A DNA stretch of 64,000 nt from Hedera helix (taxonomy: Eukaryota > Streptophyta > Magnoliopsida > Apiales > Araliaceae), in the NCBI GenBank assembly GCA_947179155.2, contig OX359270.1, forward strand, positions 3,070,077 through 3,134,076, written 5' to 3'. Made by a program: the position numbers and the translations under genes. Shown here piece by piece: positions 25,264-37,111 of this stretch (position 1 is the first letter of the stretch; each line of letters begins with the position of its first letter). The notes under the pieces were generated by a model that was given only the letters and a program-made list of their open reading frames with translations, searched no databases and was not told the origin of the DNA.

Positions 25264-27123
25264 GAATGAAGATGGCAAAACCATTCGTTGACCAACTTGT
25301 TCAGGACCAAGCTCATCTGCACAAACATCTGTTAGACCTTGGTAAAGTTTTGCACGAAGCTTCGATTGATTCAACTTGTAGTATGTCAATCGATTTTTTT
25401 CAATAGCGGCCCAAACATCTACTACAAATTCCTGAAATAGTTTTCCAGTTCATAAAATTGTTGAATACTCAGTGTCATGTTGGAATATACGATAACTGTA
25501 ATATTGCAATTGGGTCAGTCGAGTAGATGAAGGTCCACCTTGGGAAGCGTTCCACTGTTTCAAATCTGGATTCCATCCTAGCTCACCATAAGGGAACAAT
25601 ACCACATAATGCGATGGCAAATAGGCCGGATGACACTCATTAATTTGCATAAGACCATTATCTCCTCTCAAATGTAACATAATATCTCTCATTCCGCTTG
25701 ATTCTGTTCCATCTCCCGGTAATATTACCGCAATCTCATCGATTGTTTGGAGATTATATCGACGCTGGTCTATTACAGAACTGTAGTGTAGATAGGCTGG
25801 TAAATTCACCCCCGTTAATTCCAATTCACTTAAAATTGTGTGAGCTTGCCTAAATTTCATAGGAAATGGATTGACTTGCAGTAAACAATCTTGTATGATT
25901 TTCAAAACATCTCTTCTCAAGTTAGGATTTTTGTTGGTGCGAACATCTAAGGCTGAATTAGGATCATAAATGTACAATTGAGAGTAAATTGGTTCACACC
26001 CTGGCTATGGCATAAGCGATCCTGTTCGATGGCGTAATTCTCCATGGATGGTGAATGTTCTAGGCCCCCTCCTGGCAATTAATCTGTCGTCCAAAGTAGC
26101 ACCAAGACTCGTAAACACATTAGCTACATTATACTATCGTGTGTATTGACAAAATGATTTTGATTGTTCGTCATTGTCATCATACAATGCTTTAAGCATT
26201 AAAGGAGGTGCAATAAGTGGAGGCATTCTAATTTTTCCTTGTAAACAACATTTACCAAAGAGAGGATTTGATATAGATAATTTTGTTAATTTTTCAACAT
26301 GCCAATATAAGGCAGAAAAATGAGGACATGTTCGATTCATCAAGCCGAGGAAATGACGATATGGAATTTCATGGTTTTGAGGATTAAATGCAACATCCAT
26401 AGCTACACCTTCTACTGTGTAGGCACTACAGATAAAATTATAAATGTCATACAATTTTAGTATATAAAATTAATAAGACATGAATAAGACAGCAAGAGTG
26501 AGGATAGAAAATTAAAACTTATAGCGACCACCTGGTGCCTTCATTCGGAGTACGCATATGTTGGAACATGTTTGTCATATACGATGCCCCTGGAGAACAT
26601 GGGGAGAATGGTTCCAAGACTGTTGTTGTGCTTTTGTATAGGTTTTGAGGAGGCAAGTCTTGGAGCATGGTAGTCATAGGTGACACTAGTGAGATATTTG
26701 TTCGTGTGACTTCTTTAAGATTATGAGGAGTCTCTTGATTTATGATGGCCACAGACAACCACCGTGAAACAATTGTTATAGTATCTTTATTAAGATTTTG
26801 AAGCAAGGTGGTTGACGATAACTCTGAAATATTTGTTGTCACCATACTATCTGTTAGAGGATGTGAAATTTTGGTAGACAAAGTCATTGGTTGAAGGCGG
26901 GACCTTTTATTTGATTCTAGTTCTAGACATGAACGGCGACGACGGCTCGGTGGTAAAGAAGGAAAAAATCTAGGCTGAAAAGGGCCACAATGTTTTGATT
27001 ATTGTGTTGCGTGACGTGCAAGTTGTCCCAATCGACATTTGGATTACTCATTTTCTTTCCCAGCGTAACGCATTTCTGGAGGAAGCATTGCATATTGCAG
27101 CAATGTTGATTTTGATATGACAT
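25264..27123 (-). pseudogene. Helitron Rep/helicase pseudogene, N-terminal part
   Basis: This is the upstream half of the gene interrupted at 11764-25263. It begins with a variable N-terminal region (26519-27123). A Helitron-like N-terminal domain follows, with cysteine-bearing CCLQGKI and PPL(M/L)LKALYDD segments (26134-26454). Next is a block with HPAYLPSHYVVLFPYGELGW-type sequence (25450-25977), then VGQRMVLPSSF just before the insertion point. Frames are broken between the blocks; for example a TAG codon follows near 26134 and the 25977 frame does not join directly. It is degraded, but its order and strand match the C-terminal half. Confidence 0.85.
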
Positions 27124-27630
27124 TATAGTTTAGCGCCTAAAGCACAAACGCATAAAAAATTAATTATTATTTAGTTGAGTTAACGTATATTGTATCGTTT
27201 TCCACTAAAGTGTTGCATTAACAGAACTATAGCCACAGTTGCATCCAACACATTGTTCTATAACAATATGTTCGATCAATAGGATATTGAATTTAACAAC
27301 TTGAAAGGTATGTTATAAAAAAGATCAAAATATGCTTCAAACTATTAGGAAAGGTTGATGTTTCACTATTGATTAAGAAACTAAAACTTATAACAAAAAT
27401 GGGACCCAACAAAAGATTCAAATTATATGTCATAACAAAATCTTAAAGGCTACAAAGCAACATTAAGATTAAGAAACTAAAACTGTCAACTACAAAACTG
27501 GTAAAAAAAAAAAATCATATTTCCTCAGTAATTCAATTGTATACACAGAATAACACTATAAAAAAAATAAGTAATATTAAATTAGACAAATCAAAAACAT
27601 GTTGACAAAACAAAAGTTCAACATAAAACG

Positions 27631-28050
27631 AAACTTATAAATATTTTAAATCAATAACATCTAAATCCATTGTAAAAATAAAGAGATAATAATAGGATTA
27701 AAAGTGATACCAGTTGACAATCTTTATATTTTGTTCCTTGTGTAGAAGAGGTTGATTTTTGTTTCCCCTTAAATTTGGCATTCGCCAAAGCATCAGACCT
27801 TTTTTTTATCCTTTTGTGTAAGAACACAATAAAAAAAATGAGTAAAATGAAACTTAAAATTATTTAACTTCAATAACATCCAAATCCATTGTAAAAACAG
27901 AGAGAAAAGAATAGGAGTAAAAGTAATACCAGTTGGCAATCTTTATTTTTTGTTCCTTGGCTAGAAAAGGTTGATTTTTTGTTCCCCTTAAAATTGGCAT
28001 TCGCCAAAGCATCAGACATTTTTTGCTCCTTCTGTGTAAGAAAACGCTAC
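27631..28050 (-). repeat. Tandem duplication of a Helitron 5' segment, period about 219 bp
   Basis: Two diverged copies contain CAATAACATC(T/C)AAATCCATTG, CCAGTTG(A/G)CAATCTTTAT and CATTCGCCAAAGCATCAGAC. Read on the minus strand, each encodes a similar lysine-rich peptide beginning SDALANA(K/N)FKG, which may be an upstream exon of the Helitron gene. The second copy lies partly in a 109-codon open frame (27860-28189) that I do not call a gene. Confidence 0.7.
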
Positions 28051-28189
28051 TTAAAAGAAAATAAAAAGAAAAAGAAAAAAATGAATGAGAAATGGGTGGG
28101 AGAGAAAAAATGAATGAGAAATAGGTGTGAGGATACACTACCGCATGTATATGGAGATTTTTTAGTTCATGCTCATTGTGAATTACCAT

Positions 28190-29340
28190 TCCTATATTAT
28201 TATGACTAAGTATTTAAACCTGTTGACAAAAAAATGTTGAATAGTAAGTACGCGGGTAAAAAAATTAGATAAAAAGTAAGAAAATGAGGAGTAAGAAAAA
28301 CTTATTATATGGCCTAAATGTTCTTTCCCTTTTGTGACACTAAAGTATGAAGCTTTGTACGGAACATGAAAATGACTTCATTTAATTAATAAGAGTTATT
28401 CCTTAGCTGCTCGATTTGAGATTAAGAATCTATAATAAACAATTTATCGAACATATTTGAAAACAACAAATTTTAAAATCCTATAAATTTGCACAACAAC
28501 AACTAAGCTCCTTCATTCTAAAATCCTATAAATTTTGAAAACAACGAATTTTATAATGAACACCTTTTACATAACTCAAATACATATGAATCAACATTAA
28601 ATGAATCAATAAATTTTATATGAATCAACAGTAAAAAAATATAAATCAGGCACATTTTGGGAAGTAGAAGACATCTGTTTTATTCTGTGCGGTTCCCTGA
28701 GCAAAGATTCTCAATGGTTCGCAAAAATCTTCGAGATGCCAAAACAGGTACATACCAAACCATATTTGAGATGCAATTATTCACTTTCTTCTAAGATCTA
28801 TTTTTAAATGGGTTTATACATGCCATGTGAGCCTTTCTTAAATGTTTTTTGTGATATTTGGTCTTTTTTTTTACTTCTTATAAAAATTAGATTCTCTCAT
28901 GTTTATGAAATCAAATTAGATTCTCTCATGTTACAGTAATTGTTTTTCTTAATGAAGTTATGATTTCTTCAAATTACATTCTAGATGTGTGAGGTATAGT
29001 GAAGTAGACTTAAGCTCACCAAGGAAGTTTGTCTAATTTGTAAGCTCACCAAGGAAGTTTGAAGTACAATGCACAGTGTGAGTAAAATTTATCGTAGCTA
29101 TGTTAGATGGCTCTGAAGGGACTTTGATAAGGGGTTGCATAAGTGTGTGACTCAATGCGAGTGAAAAACACAATGCGAGTAAAAAGCACCATTGTACTAA
29201 CCTAAAAACTTAACTTTATTTCTAGTATTGCTTTGATAATATATTCACTTTAAATATCTATCCAGTAAAAAGCACAATGAAGAAGAGATATATACTCAAG
29301 TTCTTTTGCTGATTTACATTTATTTGAATATTCTCTATCA
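28190..29340. other. Helitron interior with one exon-like segment
   Basis: This is mostly AT-rich noncoding DNA. A segment at 28680-28759 (plus) ends in a good splice donor (AAAACAG then GTACAT) and reads RFPEQRFSMVRKNLRDAKT; I cannot assign it. It may be another captured exon. Confidence 0.4.
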
Positions 29341-29344
29341 ACAG

Positions 29345-29475
29345 CAAAATGCATTACCCTGTGGAACAGACGTACGTTATAAGCAAAATGCAGAGATTGA
29401 CTAAGGAAGGACTACAACGTACTGATAAAAGAATTGGTCTCATGAATGAAATTTTGGCTGCCATGGATATTGTAA
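29345..29475 (+). pseudogene. Captured exon fragment of an ABCC (MRP-type) transporter
   Basis: After an acceptor-like CAACAG at 29339-29344, the frame from 29349 reads QTYVISKMQRLTKEGLQRTD, KRIGLMNEILAAMD and then IVK. This closely resembles the segment before an intracellular loop in the first membrane domain of plant ABCC vacuolar transporters. Similarity stops after IVK, where the family continues with CYAWE. No neighbouring ABCC exons are seen, so it is an isolated fragment. It lies inside the Helitron, on the strand opposite the helicase gene, which suggests capture from a host gene. Confidence 0.7.
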
Positions 29476-29761
29476 AGTATGGTTCATTTGGACAATCTGA
29501 GTGTTTGGGTTATGCATGGGGTGGTATGTTGTAAAAACCCATGAGCTAAAATTCCTACCCAAAAGGAAAAAAGTTGCTCAAAAAACCTAACACTTGCTCC
29601 CTCCAATCCAAAATATAAGAGTCTAACTAACAAAAACGTTAGGATTCAAACTAAGGATGGAGGAACACCCAACTTAATGACTATGATAGGGGAATGGCTA
29701 TTTTCAACATAATAGAGACTAAATTAAAATAATTCAATGAGAAGCACAGTACACCAATTAC

Positions 29762-30093
29762 CTTAATAGAAGTCAAGCAGAGAATTCACTTCCTTGATAG
29801 AATCTTTAATTCTTGAAGCAATTCCCTGGGAAGAGAAAAATAGGATCAACACAAAGCCATTAGCACATCTATTGTGTTTTCAAAGACAATAATTTTGAGC
29901 AACGTCTAAGTGCAAATAGTTAGAAATACCAAGAAAACTTCATCATTAAGCTCGCATTTTAGTTGCCCGTTAACTCTCAACGCATAGAACAAATCCTTTA
30001 AATTTGAAGTTGGTGACCGAAGCCTTTTTATCTGGGTTTCTTTCAATTCCAAGAACTTTCAAAGTTTTCAAAGCCTCGTATATTTCCTCAAGA
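29762..30093 (-). pseudogene. Captured two-exon fragment resembling ribophorin II (OST subunit 2)
   Basis: Two exon-like pieces with conserved splice sites lie on the minus strand. Exon 29930-30093 follows TTGCAG and ends before GTATTT. It encodes LEEIYEALKTLKVLGIERN and, after a one-base frameshift, NLKDLFYALRVNGQLKCELN. Exon 29762-29825 follows CCCAG and encodes GIASRIKDSIKEVNSLLDFY, then a stop, before GTAATT. This order matches my recollection of the N-terminal region of plant ribophorin II, an ER subunit of the oligosaccharyltransferase. The frameshift and stop make it a pseudogene. It sits near the Helitron 5' end, consistent with capture. The family call is from memory and should be checked. 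Confidence 0.55.
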
Positions 30094-30230
30094 CTGCAAA
30101 AAGAAGGGATTCTATTATATGGTTGTTCACATGTTAGCACAATTAATTTCTCTGTGATAAGTTAAACGAAAAACACTTGAACCACACCAAAACAAACAGA
30201 GAACGTACGCTTAAATCTATTCTGTACCTG

Positions 30231-30664
30231 TTGCAACCACGGTAGCTTTACGGAAGGAGAAGCTCACCGGGAAGCGCGAGGTTCCGTCGCTGGCGAATCG
30301 TGGCAGTCGACAAATCGGCGGGATGATTCGGTAGTTCGGCAGTCGGCAAATCAGCGGGATGATTCGGTAGTTCGGCAGTCGGCAGTAGTTGAAGGCATGG
30401 CAGAGCGGATTGTGGCAGTCGACAAACTCTCTCTGACTTGGTCGGCAGTCGGCGGTGGCTGAAGGCACGACGGAGAGGGTCGACAAACTCTCTCTGATTT
30501 GGAGCGAAGGTGTTGATTTCTGATTTGGGTGCCCGGGATTTCTGATTAGGGAGAAGGATTTTTGATTTGGGCTGGATTTTTGATTGGGAGGAATCATTGT
30601 GAGCCGTTAGATTAAAAGTGAAATATCTAAACCGTTCTTGTGGTATGTCAAATGAAGATTTCAA
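30231..30664 (-). other. Exon-like GC-rich block near the Helitron 5' end
   Basis: Two overlapping minus-strand frames of 126 and 138 codons span this block, which is richer in GC than its surroundings and contains a 36-bp tandem repeat (GGGATGATTCGGTAGTTCGG at 30320 and 30356). Its lower end, AACAG then GTACAG, looks like a splice donor leading toward the ribophorin-like exons. It may be a first exon or 5' leader of a chimeric transcript. No known domain is seen. Confidence 0.35.
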
Positions 30665-30672
30665 AATGGGTT

Positions 30673-30689
30673 GTGTTTTATTATAAAGA
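30673..30689 (-). other. Helitron 5' terminus
   Basis: The minus strand starts TCTTTATAATAAAACACAAC at 30689, preceded by A. A TC start and AAAACACAAC-type sequence are typical of plant Helitron 5' ends. Confidence 0.65.
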
Positions 30690-31144
30690 TATGAAAGTTT
30701 AAGTAACTTTTATATTATACAACAAGTATTTTATGAATAAATAAGTTTTTGTTCAATACTAGTAATGATAGAAATCAAGTATAATGAATGAAACGATTAA
30801 ATAATACTTGATATAACAAGTAGATTTGTTTTACTCAAATCTATATATATTGACATATTTGATCTATGATATGATCACTCTTACTAAGGCCACTTAGGTT
30901 TTCAAAAACCCAGCGATTGATTTTCTCGTTTAGGAGAAATATTTTCACCTATAAGTAACTAAGTATTGACCAAATTATACAGCTTCGCAACTATGATTTA
31001 TATAAAACTTAATTTATATAAACACACTATATCAGTAAAACACCACTTAGGTTTTTTAAAACTCGGTGAATGATTTTCTCGTTTAGGAGAAATATTTTCA
31101 CCTATAGGTAACTAAGTAATGACTTTTTATCTGATATAAATAGA

Positions 31145-31229
<85 letters not shown>

Positions 31230-31753
31230 ATGAGTATGAGATAATAAAATAATATAACACAATAACTTATCTCAAATACTTTGACTAATTTTTCTCTTCA
31301 AATAAAATAATAACTTTGAATGGAAAAGAACTTTTGAAAGCTTTTTAGAGAGTATGTAGGCAAAGAAAATGCTTTCTTTTCTAAGAAATAATGAAAGGGA
31401 AGCCTCCTATTTATAGGAATTTGAAGCTTGGGGTAAAAATGTAATTTTTGGCTACTGATATAATGATCAATGAATGGGCGTTGCGACCAAAGAATTAGAT
31501 GGCTTGGATTAAATATGCATCACATGGATTGGTCTTTTAAAAAATAAGTACACATATTTTTGGTTTGGACCAATAAATGGAGGAAAGAGAAATTGCATTT
31601 TGGTCTCACATGCCCAACTATCAAAAAAAAATTCAACACTATATTTCTCGGTTGGGGTAGACCAAAGAGGAGAGAGAAAATCCATGATTATACATGACCA
31701 TGGAGAGAGAAATGATAATGCATGCATGAACCAAAGAAAAAAGAAAGGCTTTA
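30690..31753. other. Intergenic DNA with a tandem repeat and a microsatellite
   Basis: Two copies, 152 bp apart, of a segment with CTCGTTTAGGAGAAATATTT lie at about 30891-30972 and 31043-31125. A compound microsatellite (TA then TG) runs from about 31149 to 31222. No gene is recognised; the open frames at 31509-31824 look like chance. Confidence 0.6.
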
Positions 31754-32683
31754 GAGCATCTCCAACAGATGGACTATCTGCTGGACTATATTTAGTTCAT
31801 GTGACATCAGCAGATGTCATTTAGTCTTCCATCATTCTAGCAGATGGACTATCCCATGGACTATCCCGCGGACTATAATATAAAAAGATTAAAATAATCA
31901 ATGAATTTAAAAAAACTCCAACGACTATATTCCAACAGCCATATTCCAAAGTATATGATGTAATTTTATTTTTTAAAATTAATTTAAAATATTTTATAAT
32001 GCAAAATTGAGGTGATTCATTAAATTTTTGAAAACCATAAATTTTGCATTAACACTATTTAGATAATTTATTGTTCTCCTATTTTTATTATTTAAAATAA
32101 AATTAATTTATATCAATTTTTAATTTAAAAATATCTTAAATTTACTTTACAAATTAATATTGATCTTATATATTTTAAAATAAAGAGATTAAAAAATGTA
32201 ATTTTTAGTACTATATACATAGTTTATAATTTTTAATTAATTTATTTGTAATGTTTACAATTTAAATGAATTCAAGAAAATAACAAGAAATGGTTAATAG
32301 AGTTTTCTAAAAAATAAAAGATTAGAATAATGGTAATATAACTCATTAAAAACAAAATATATTAATAAAACATGAGCCCATTTCCCGTTGTTGTTGCTGC
32401 ATCGTCTTCCTCTTCTTCTTCTTCTCCTTCTTCTTCTCCTTCTCCTTCTCCTTCTCCTTCTCCTTTTCTCATTCTCCTTCTTCTCCTTCTCATCCTCTTC
32501 CTCCTCTGCCATTAAAATATATTAATATTTATAGTCCACCAAAATTTGATTCCTAGATATAGTCGCTTTGTGTCGTCGGAAAAAGTGGTAGACTAAATTT
32601 ACTCCATCTGCTGGAGCGCGAGGGTTTGTCCTAGACTAAATTTAGTCTAGGATGTGGAGAGCTCCGGCCTGCTGGAGATACTC
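31754..32683. mobile_element. PIF/Harbinger-type non-autonomous element
   Basis: The left end is GAGCATCTCCAACAG and the right end, reversed, GAGTATCTCCAGCAG. Both are flanked by TTA (31751-31753 and 32684-32686), the family's 3-bp target. The element is 930 bp with no transposase. Motifs such as GGACTAT near the left and AGACTAAATTTAGTCTAGG near the right form subterminal repeats. A CTT/CTC microsatellite at 32405-32510 yields a meaningless poly-Arg/Glu frame on the minus strand. Confidence 0.75.
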
Positions 32684-32686
32684 TTA

Positions 32687-35386
32687 AGCCTTCTTTTATT
32701 TTAAACTCCGCAACAACCAACTTAGACCGACCAATGATATTAGGAGAGAGAAAAATAATTTTGGAAATTTTCAACACATTTACTCTCGGTTATGGTGGAC
32801 TAAGGAGAGAGAAAAGCCATGGTTACATAGGACCATGGAGAGAGAAATTGCATTTGGTCATACAACTAAAACCATCTCCAGCACACACACAATTCGGATA
32901 GATTTAATAAATCATGTTGTACAAAATTTTCGGATGGAGAAAAATTTATTTTTGCCAAACTTCACTAAAATATATTTAATAATTTTGAAATTTTTTTAGT
33001 TAATGAAAAGTCTTTTAAGAATAATAGGAATTTTTCTTGCCTTAGGAAATGTTACCATATGAATAAATATTTATAACACTTGATATTAAATTATCAAAGT
33101 TAATAAAATATTGATTCAATAAGTTTGAAAAATATTTTTGGTCAAAGTAAATAAGATAATTAAAATAAATATTAACATATGGAGAGGATTCTATTTTTAA
33201 TTAATCCTATTTACTTAATTTGTTATCATCAAAATAAATATTCATTAAAAAGATGGAGACCTATCAAATACTCCTATTAAAAATAGGACTTTTTTATTTT
33301 CATATCAATAATTTTTTTCTGAATAGGATTCGAGGAGTATCCCAATAATTCCTCACTCAAATCGAATCTCCAACTACTTCAACTTCATATTTAAATAGAA
33401 TTTGAGGAGTATCCCAACAATTCTTCCCACAACTCAAATCTCCAAACACTTTAACTTCATCACTGTCGTTGCCACCACCATCCACATCATCCGTAACTCC
33501 CACATTATCCTTATTATTCGCGTCATCCAAAACATCCACGTTATTCGCGTCATCATCCACGTTCGCAATATCTATATCATCTGTGTTATCCGTACTATCT
33601 GCAACTCGGTACATCATTAGTGTCACTCGCGCTGTCCACATCATTTATGTCATCTGCATCATCTTCATCTTCATCATAATAATACTCTTACAAAAATAAG
33701 ATCCCTTCTCGTAATAATACTCCTATTAAAAATAGGATTTCTTCCTTTCCATATCAGTAATTCTTTTCTGAATAGGATCCGAGAAATATTCCAACAATTT
33801 CTCCCTCGACTCGAATCCTCATCTACTTCAACTTCATAGTTGAATAGGATTAGAGTACTATCCTAACAGTTATGGCAAATCGGGAGATGACCAGATTTGA
33901 TCAATTAACCTATTTATGGACAAGGAAGAACTTAGGATGCAAATTTAATCGGTCTAACCCCATATGGAGGGCTAAGATTAGAATTGTTCTTATAAGGTGA
34001 ATGGCTAAGATCTATTGTAGAATAAAGTCTAAGGATATTTTCTAGAGACTTTAAAATCTTGTCTCAAAAAATAGGAGAGAACTTATTGGAAACTTAACTG
34101 ACCTTCATTACGCAGCGTAATTGACTTTCTTGAGGGATAAAATCGAACCTTACACAGCAATAAAAGATATCTTTAATTATACTACTAGCTTAACACATTT
34201 GGTCTAACTCAACCTTCATTTAATATCACCGTTGTTATTCGTATTGAGTTAAATGGGAAAAGTGTTGGATTTTAATTGAGAATTCTCATTATGGGACACA
34301 TAGGGAGTATTAGTGAGTCCATCCTCATTTATCGAAATTTGATGCAACTTGATTCTATTTGTACAGCCGAATAGATCGGTTGAAGCTCATGAAATTAGTT
34401 CATCTTTTTTAAAATATAATATCAGTTTGATTTTTTAAGGTAATTTAAAATGTTATTAATTAAATTTAAAAATGATATGAATTCATTTGACTTTAGATAA
34501 TATAATTATGAAAATCTTAATCTATATGAAAAGTTCTACTAATAACAAGATTTATTGTTTTTCAAATTTAAATGAATCACATTAATTATATATTTAAAAA
34601 TATCTCATATTACCTTTGAAAAATTAAACTTAATCTTATATTTTAGAACCGATGATGGTATATATAATTAATTTTCAAGAATTTTGATTGATGGCTAATA
34701 CACCCCTAGCTGAACTTAAAACTTGAGATTAATTAAATTAAGAGTGAGTCATAAATTAATTGCTTCATTACAAGGCCAGAGATAATAGGTCAACTAAAAA
34801 TTCCTAATGACAAAATTTCCTCCATTTTTTTTCGTTTTTCTTTAGCAAATTAAAAAGGACAAGAAAAGAGCGATAAGTCCAGCTGATGAATTCACAAGAC
34901 CCTCATCGCGTTTGCTACATTTTCTGAGAGCAATCGCAATTAATATTTAATGTCCTACTGAATCATTGACACCCAATGAATGTCTCCAATATTTCTTTCC
35001 TAAATCATTAAAAAGAATATAAGAATTTTTTTCTTGTTATACAGACAAGAGAAATGATGAGAGATGGAGTCTATTTGATACGTACTAATATTTAAGTACG
35101 ACTATGATTATCAATCAATGAAAAGAAAAGAAAAGATTCTGTACTTCTTCTATAAATAAATATATTTTTGTACATTTCTTGTTATTCATGTTACTACTAG
35201 ATTCTAATTTTTAGAAAAATTCATGCATGCATGCAACATTAGTGTTCTCAACAAATAACATAGAATCATTCTTTATATTAGCGGGCATTTAAAGCAAACA
35301 TTAAAAAGGTACAACAAAGGCATTCCTTTCTTCTCCCCCTTCTTATAACTTTCTTAGCTACCAAGGCTAGAATTTTATTCTGTTTT
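32687..35386. other. Intergenic region upstream of the reticulon gene
   Basis: Two copies of an AAAATAGGA...GAATAGGATTCGAGGAGTAT segment (33270-33350 and 33725-33800), with a third GAGGAGTATCCCAACAATTC copy near 33402, flank a hexamer-like ATC/GTC-rich tract (33440-33690). That tract stays open on both strands and gives Asp/Val/Ile-rich frames, which I take as low-complexity repeat. The last 1.5 kb before the gene is AT-rich and shows nothing else I can support. Confidence 0.5.
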
Positions 35387-35399
35387 TATATATAAATAT
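35387..35399 (+). promoter_or_regulatory. TATA box of the reticulon gene
   Basis: TATATATAAATAT lies about 70 bp before the ATG at 35466, within a normal plant core-promoter distance. Confidence 0.55.
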
Positions 35400-35465
35400 G
35401 TATATATCGATCTAATGTATTAACATCAGAGAGAAAAATTAATATCGAAACGTCTAAGAAGAACC

Positions 35466-37073
35466 ATGCCGATTTTCTCATCAGATTCTGAGGATGATGT
35501 AGCTCCGGTTAGGAAGTTGTTTAGTCGCGAAAGGCCGGTACATGCCCTACTAGGAGGGGGAAAAGGTTTGGTTTTTTTTTTTTTTGGCCTGTTTTTTTAT
35601 TAATTTTACTTTTTCAATTTAGCTGGTTTGATGGTTTGAGACCTTGAGAGCTTAGATAGTATTTTTATTTTCGTGTGATTGGAATTTGAAAATGAGTTGT
35701 TTCATAGTTAGTTAAACAAACAAGTCACCAAGAGGTGTGTAATTACATAATTATATATGATGAATATAAATGCTATAGTCTAGAAAATCCGTGATAAATC
35801 ACTATAATAGATTAAAACAAGTTTGATCTCAAGTGGTACTAGATTCTTCTTTACATGAAAGTGATTACAATTTCGCGTATCGATATGTGTGCATATATAT
35901 ATAGTTTTATTGATTTAATTTTGAAAAAAAAATAATAATTTTCCTTTTGGTGGTTTGTTTATAAATATTAAATTTCTCGATTTTATTTTCTTAATATTAC
36001 CTTGCTTAATTTAAATAGACGTGTAAAATATATTTACTTAAAACAGTTAATGATGTGGGTTTTCAGTTGCTGATGTGTTGTTATGGAGGGACAAAAGGAT
36101 ATCATCTACACTTTTAATTGGGATTGGAGTAATATGGTTCCTTTTCGAGGTTGTGGAATACAATTTAATCACTCTCCTTTGTCACATCTTCATCACTACC
36201 ATGCTCATAATCTTCATTTGGTCCACAGGCGCAGATATTCTCAAATGGTACTACTCTTTGCCTTCTTCAGGAAACATATATATTTCATTTTAGGTGTACA
36301 ATTCAAGTGTATCTAACGCATACTTTTTAATTTTTTATTGTTAGAAAAAGAAAAACAAAACGGCCCCAATTCTTGTAGAGTTGATGTTAGATTCTGTCTT
36401 CTCGCTTAACCTTGATAATTAAAAAAATTATAAATACTAAAAATAAAAACAAAAGGAAAGTTGCTCCACTATTCGACATAGCTTGGAGATTGTAATGAGA
36501 TATAACTAGGATTATCAAAGAATTCTTATCGTCTTGTATTCTACGTATTGGATACTTGCATTTCTAATTGTGCATGATACGACAATTAATGCTTTTTACA
36601 TTCTATCATAGATAACATTTCTCTTGCCCAATTTTATCTCGCGTGTCAATCAGTACTATTAAGAACCATGGGTGTATATATCTTCAAACCAAAGAAGTTT
36701 CTCTACTAGAAAAAGTAGGATATTAAAGTGAAAAAGGCTTGTTAATAATGTTAAGTGCATTTCTTGAAAAAAAATTGTATGCTTTCATTTACGTTCTTCA
36801 AATCTATAAATAAATTATAGTGACATGAATTAAATTTTCAGGGCTCCTCCTGAGATCCCAAGAATCATCTTACAGGATTCCAAGTTCAAAGACTTTGCTT
36901 CAACCTTCCACAAAAAATTCAACAAGTTGTTGTCAGAGCTCCTCTACATCGCATGTGGAAATGATCTAAAACTCTTCTTGATGGTACATACGTACATACA
37001 TAAATACACACACACAGATATATATATATATATATATATATGACATCAGTTTATTATACTAATTTTTTTTATC

Positions 37074-37111
<38 letters not shown>

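Larger units (their letters stand above)
5361..30689 (-). mobile_element. Helitron carrying a decayed Rep/helicase gene and captured gene fragments
   Basis: Three things agree. On the minus strand the 3' end has a GC-rich hairpin (5372-5389) followed by CTAG ending at 5361 and a flanking T. At 30689 the minus strand starts TCTTTATAATAAAACACAAC after a flanking A, the TC start typical of plant Helitrons. Between them, all on the minus strand, lies a broken Helitron Rep/PIF1-like helicase pseudogene. The span is 25.3 kb. Removing the 13.5-kb LTR insertion leaves about 11.8 kb, a normal size for an autonomous Helitron. Host-gene exon fragments sit near the 5' end, as is common in gene-capturing plant Helitrons. 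The two ends could belong to different overlapping copies; an empty-site comparison would decide. Replication by this copy is impossible given its stops and frameshifts. Confidence 0.75.

Noticed and set aside
32294..32512. Poly-Arg/Glu protein on the minus strand
   Set aside because: Translation of a CTT/CTC microsatellite inside a Harbinger-type element.
33357..33699. Asp/Val/Ile-rich frames on both strands
   Set aside because: Low-complexity ATC/GTC repeat open in several frames at once.
36075..36316. Open frames of 72 and 77 codons as separate genes
   Set aside because: They are exon 2 of the reticulon gene read through into its intron, and a shadow frame of it.
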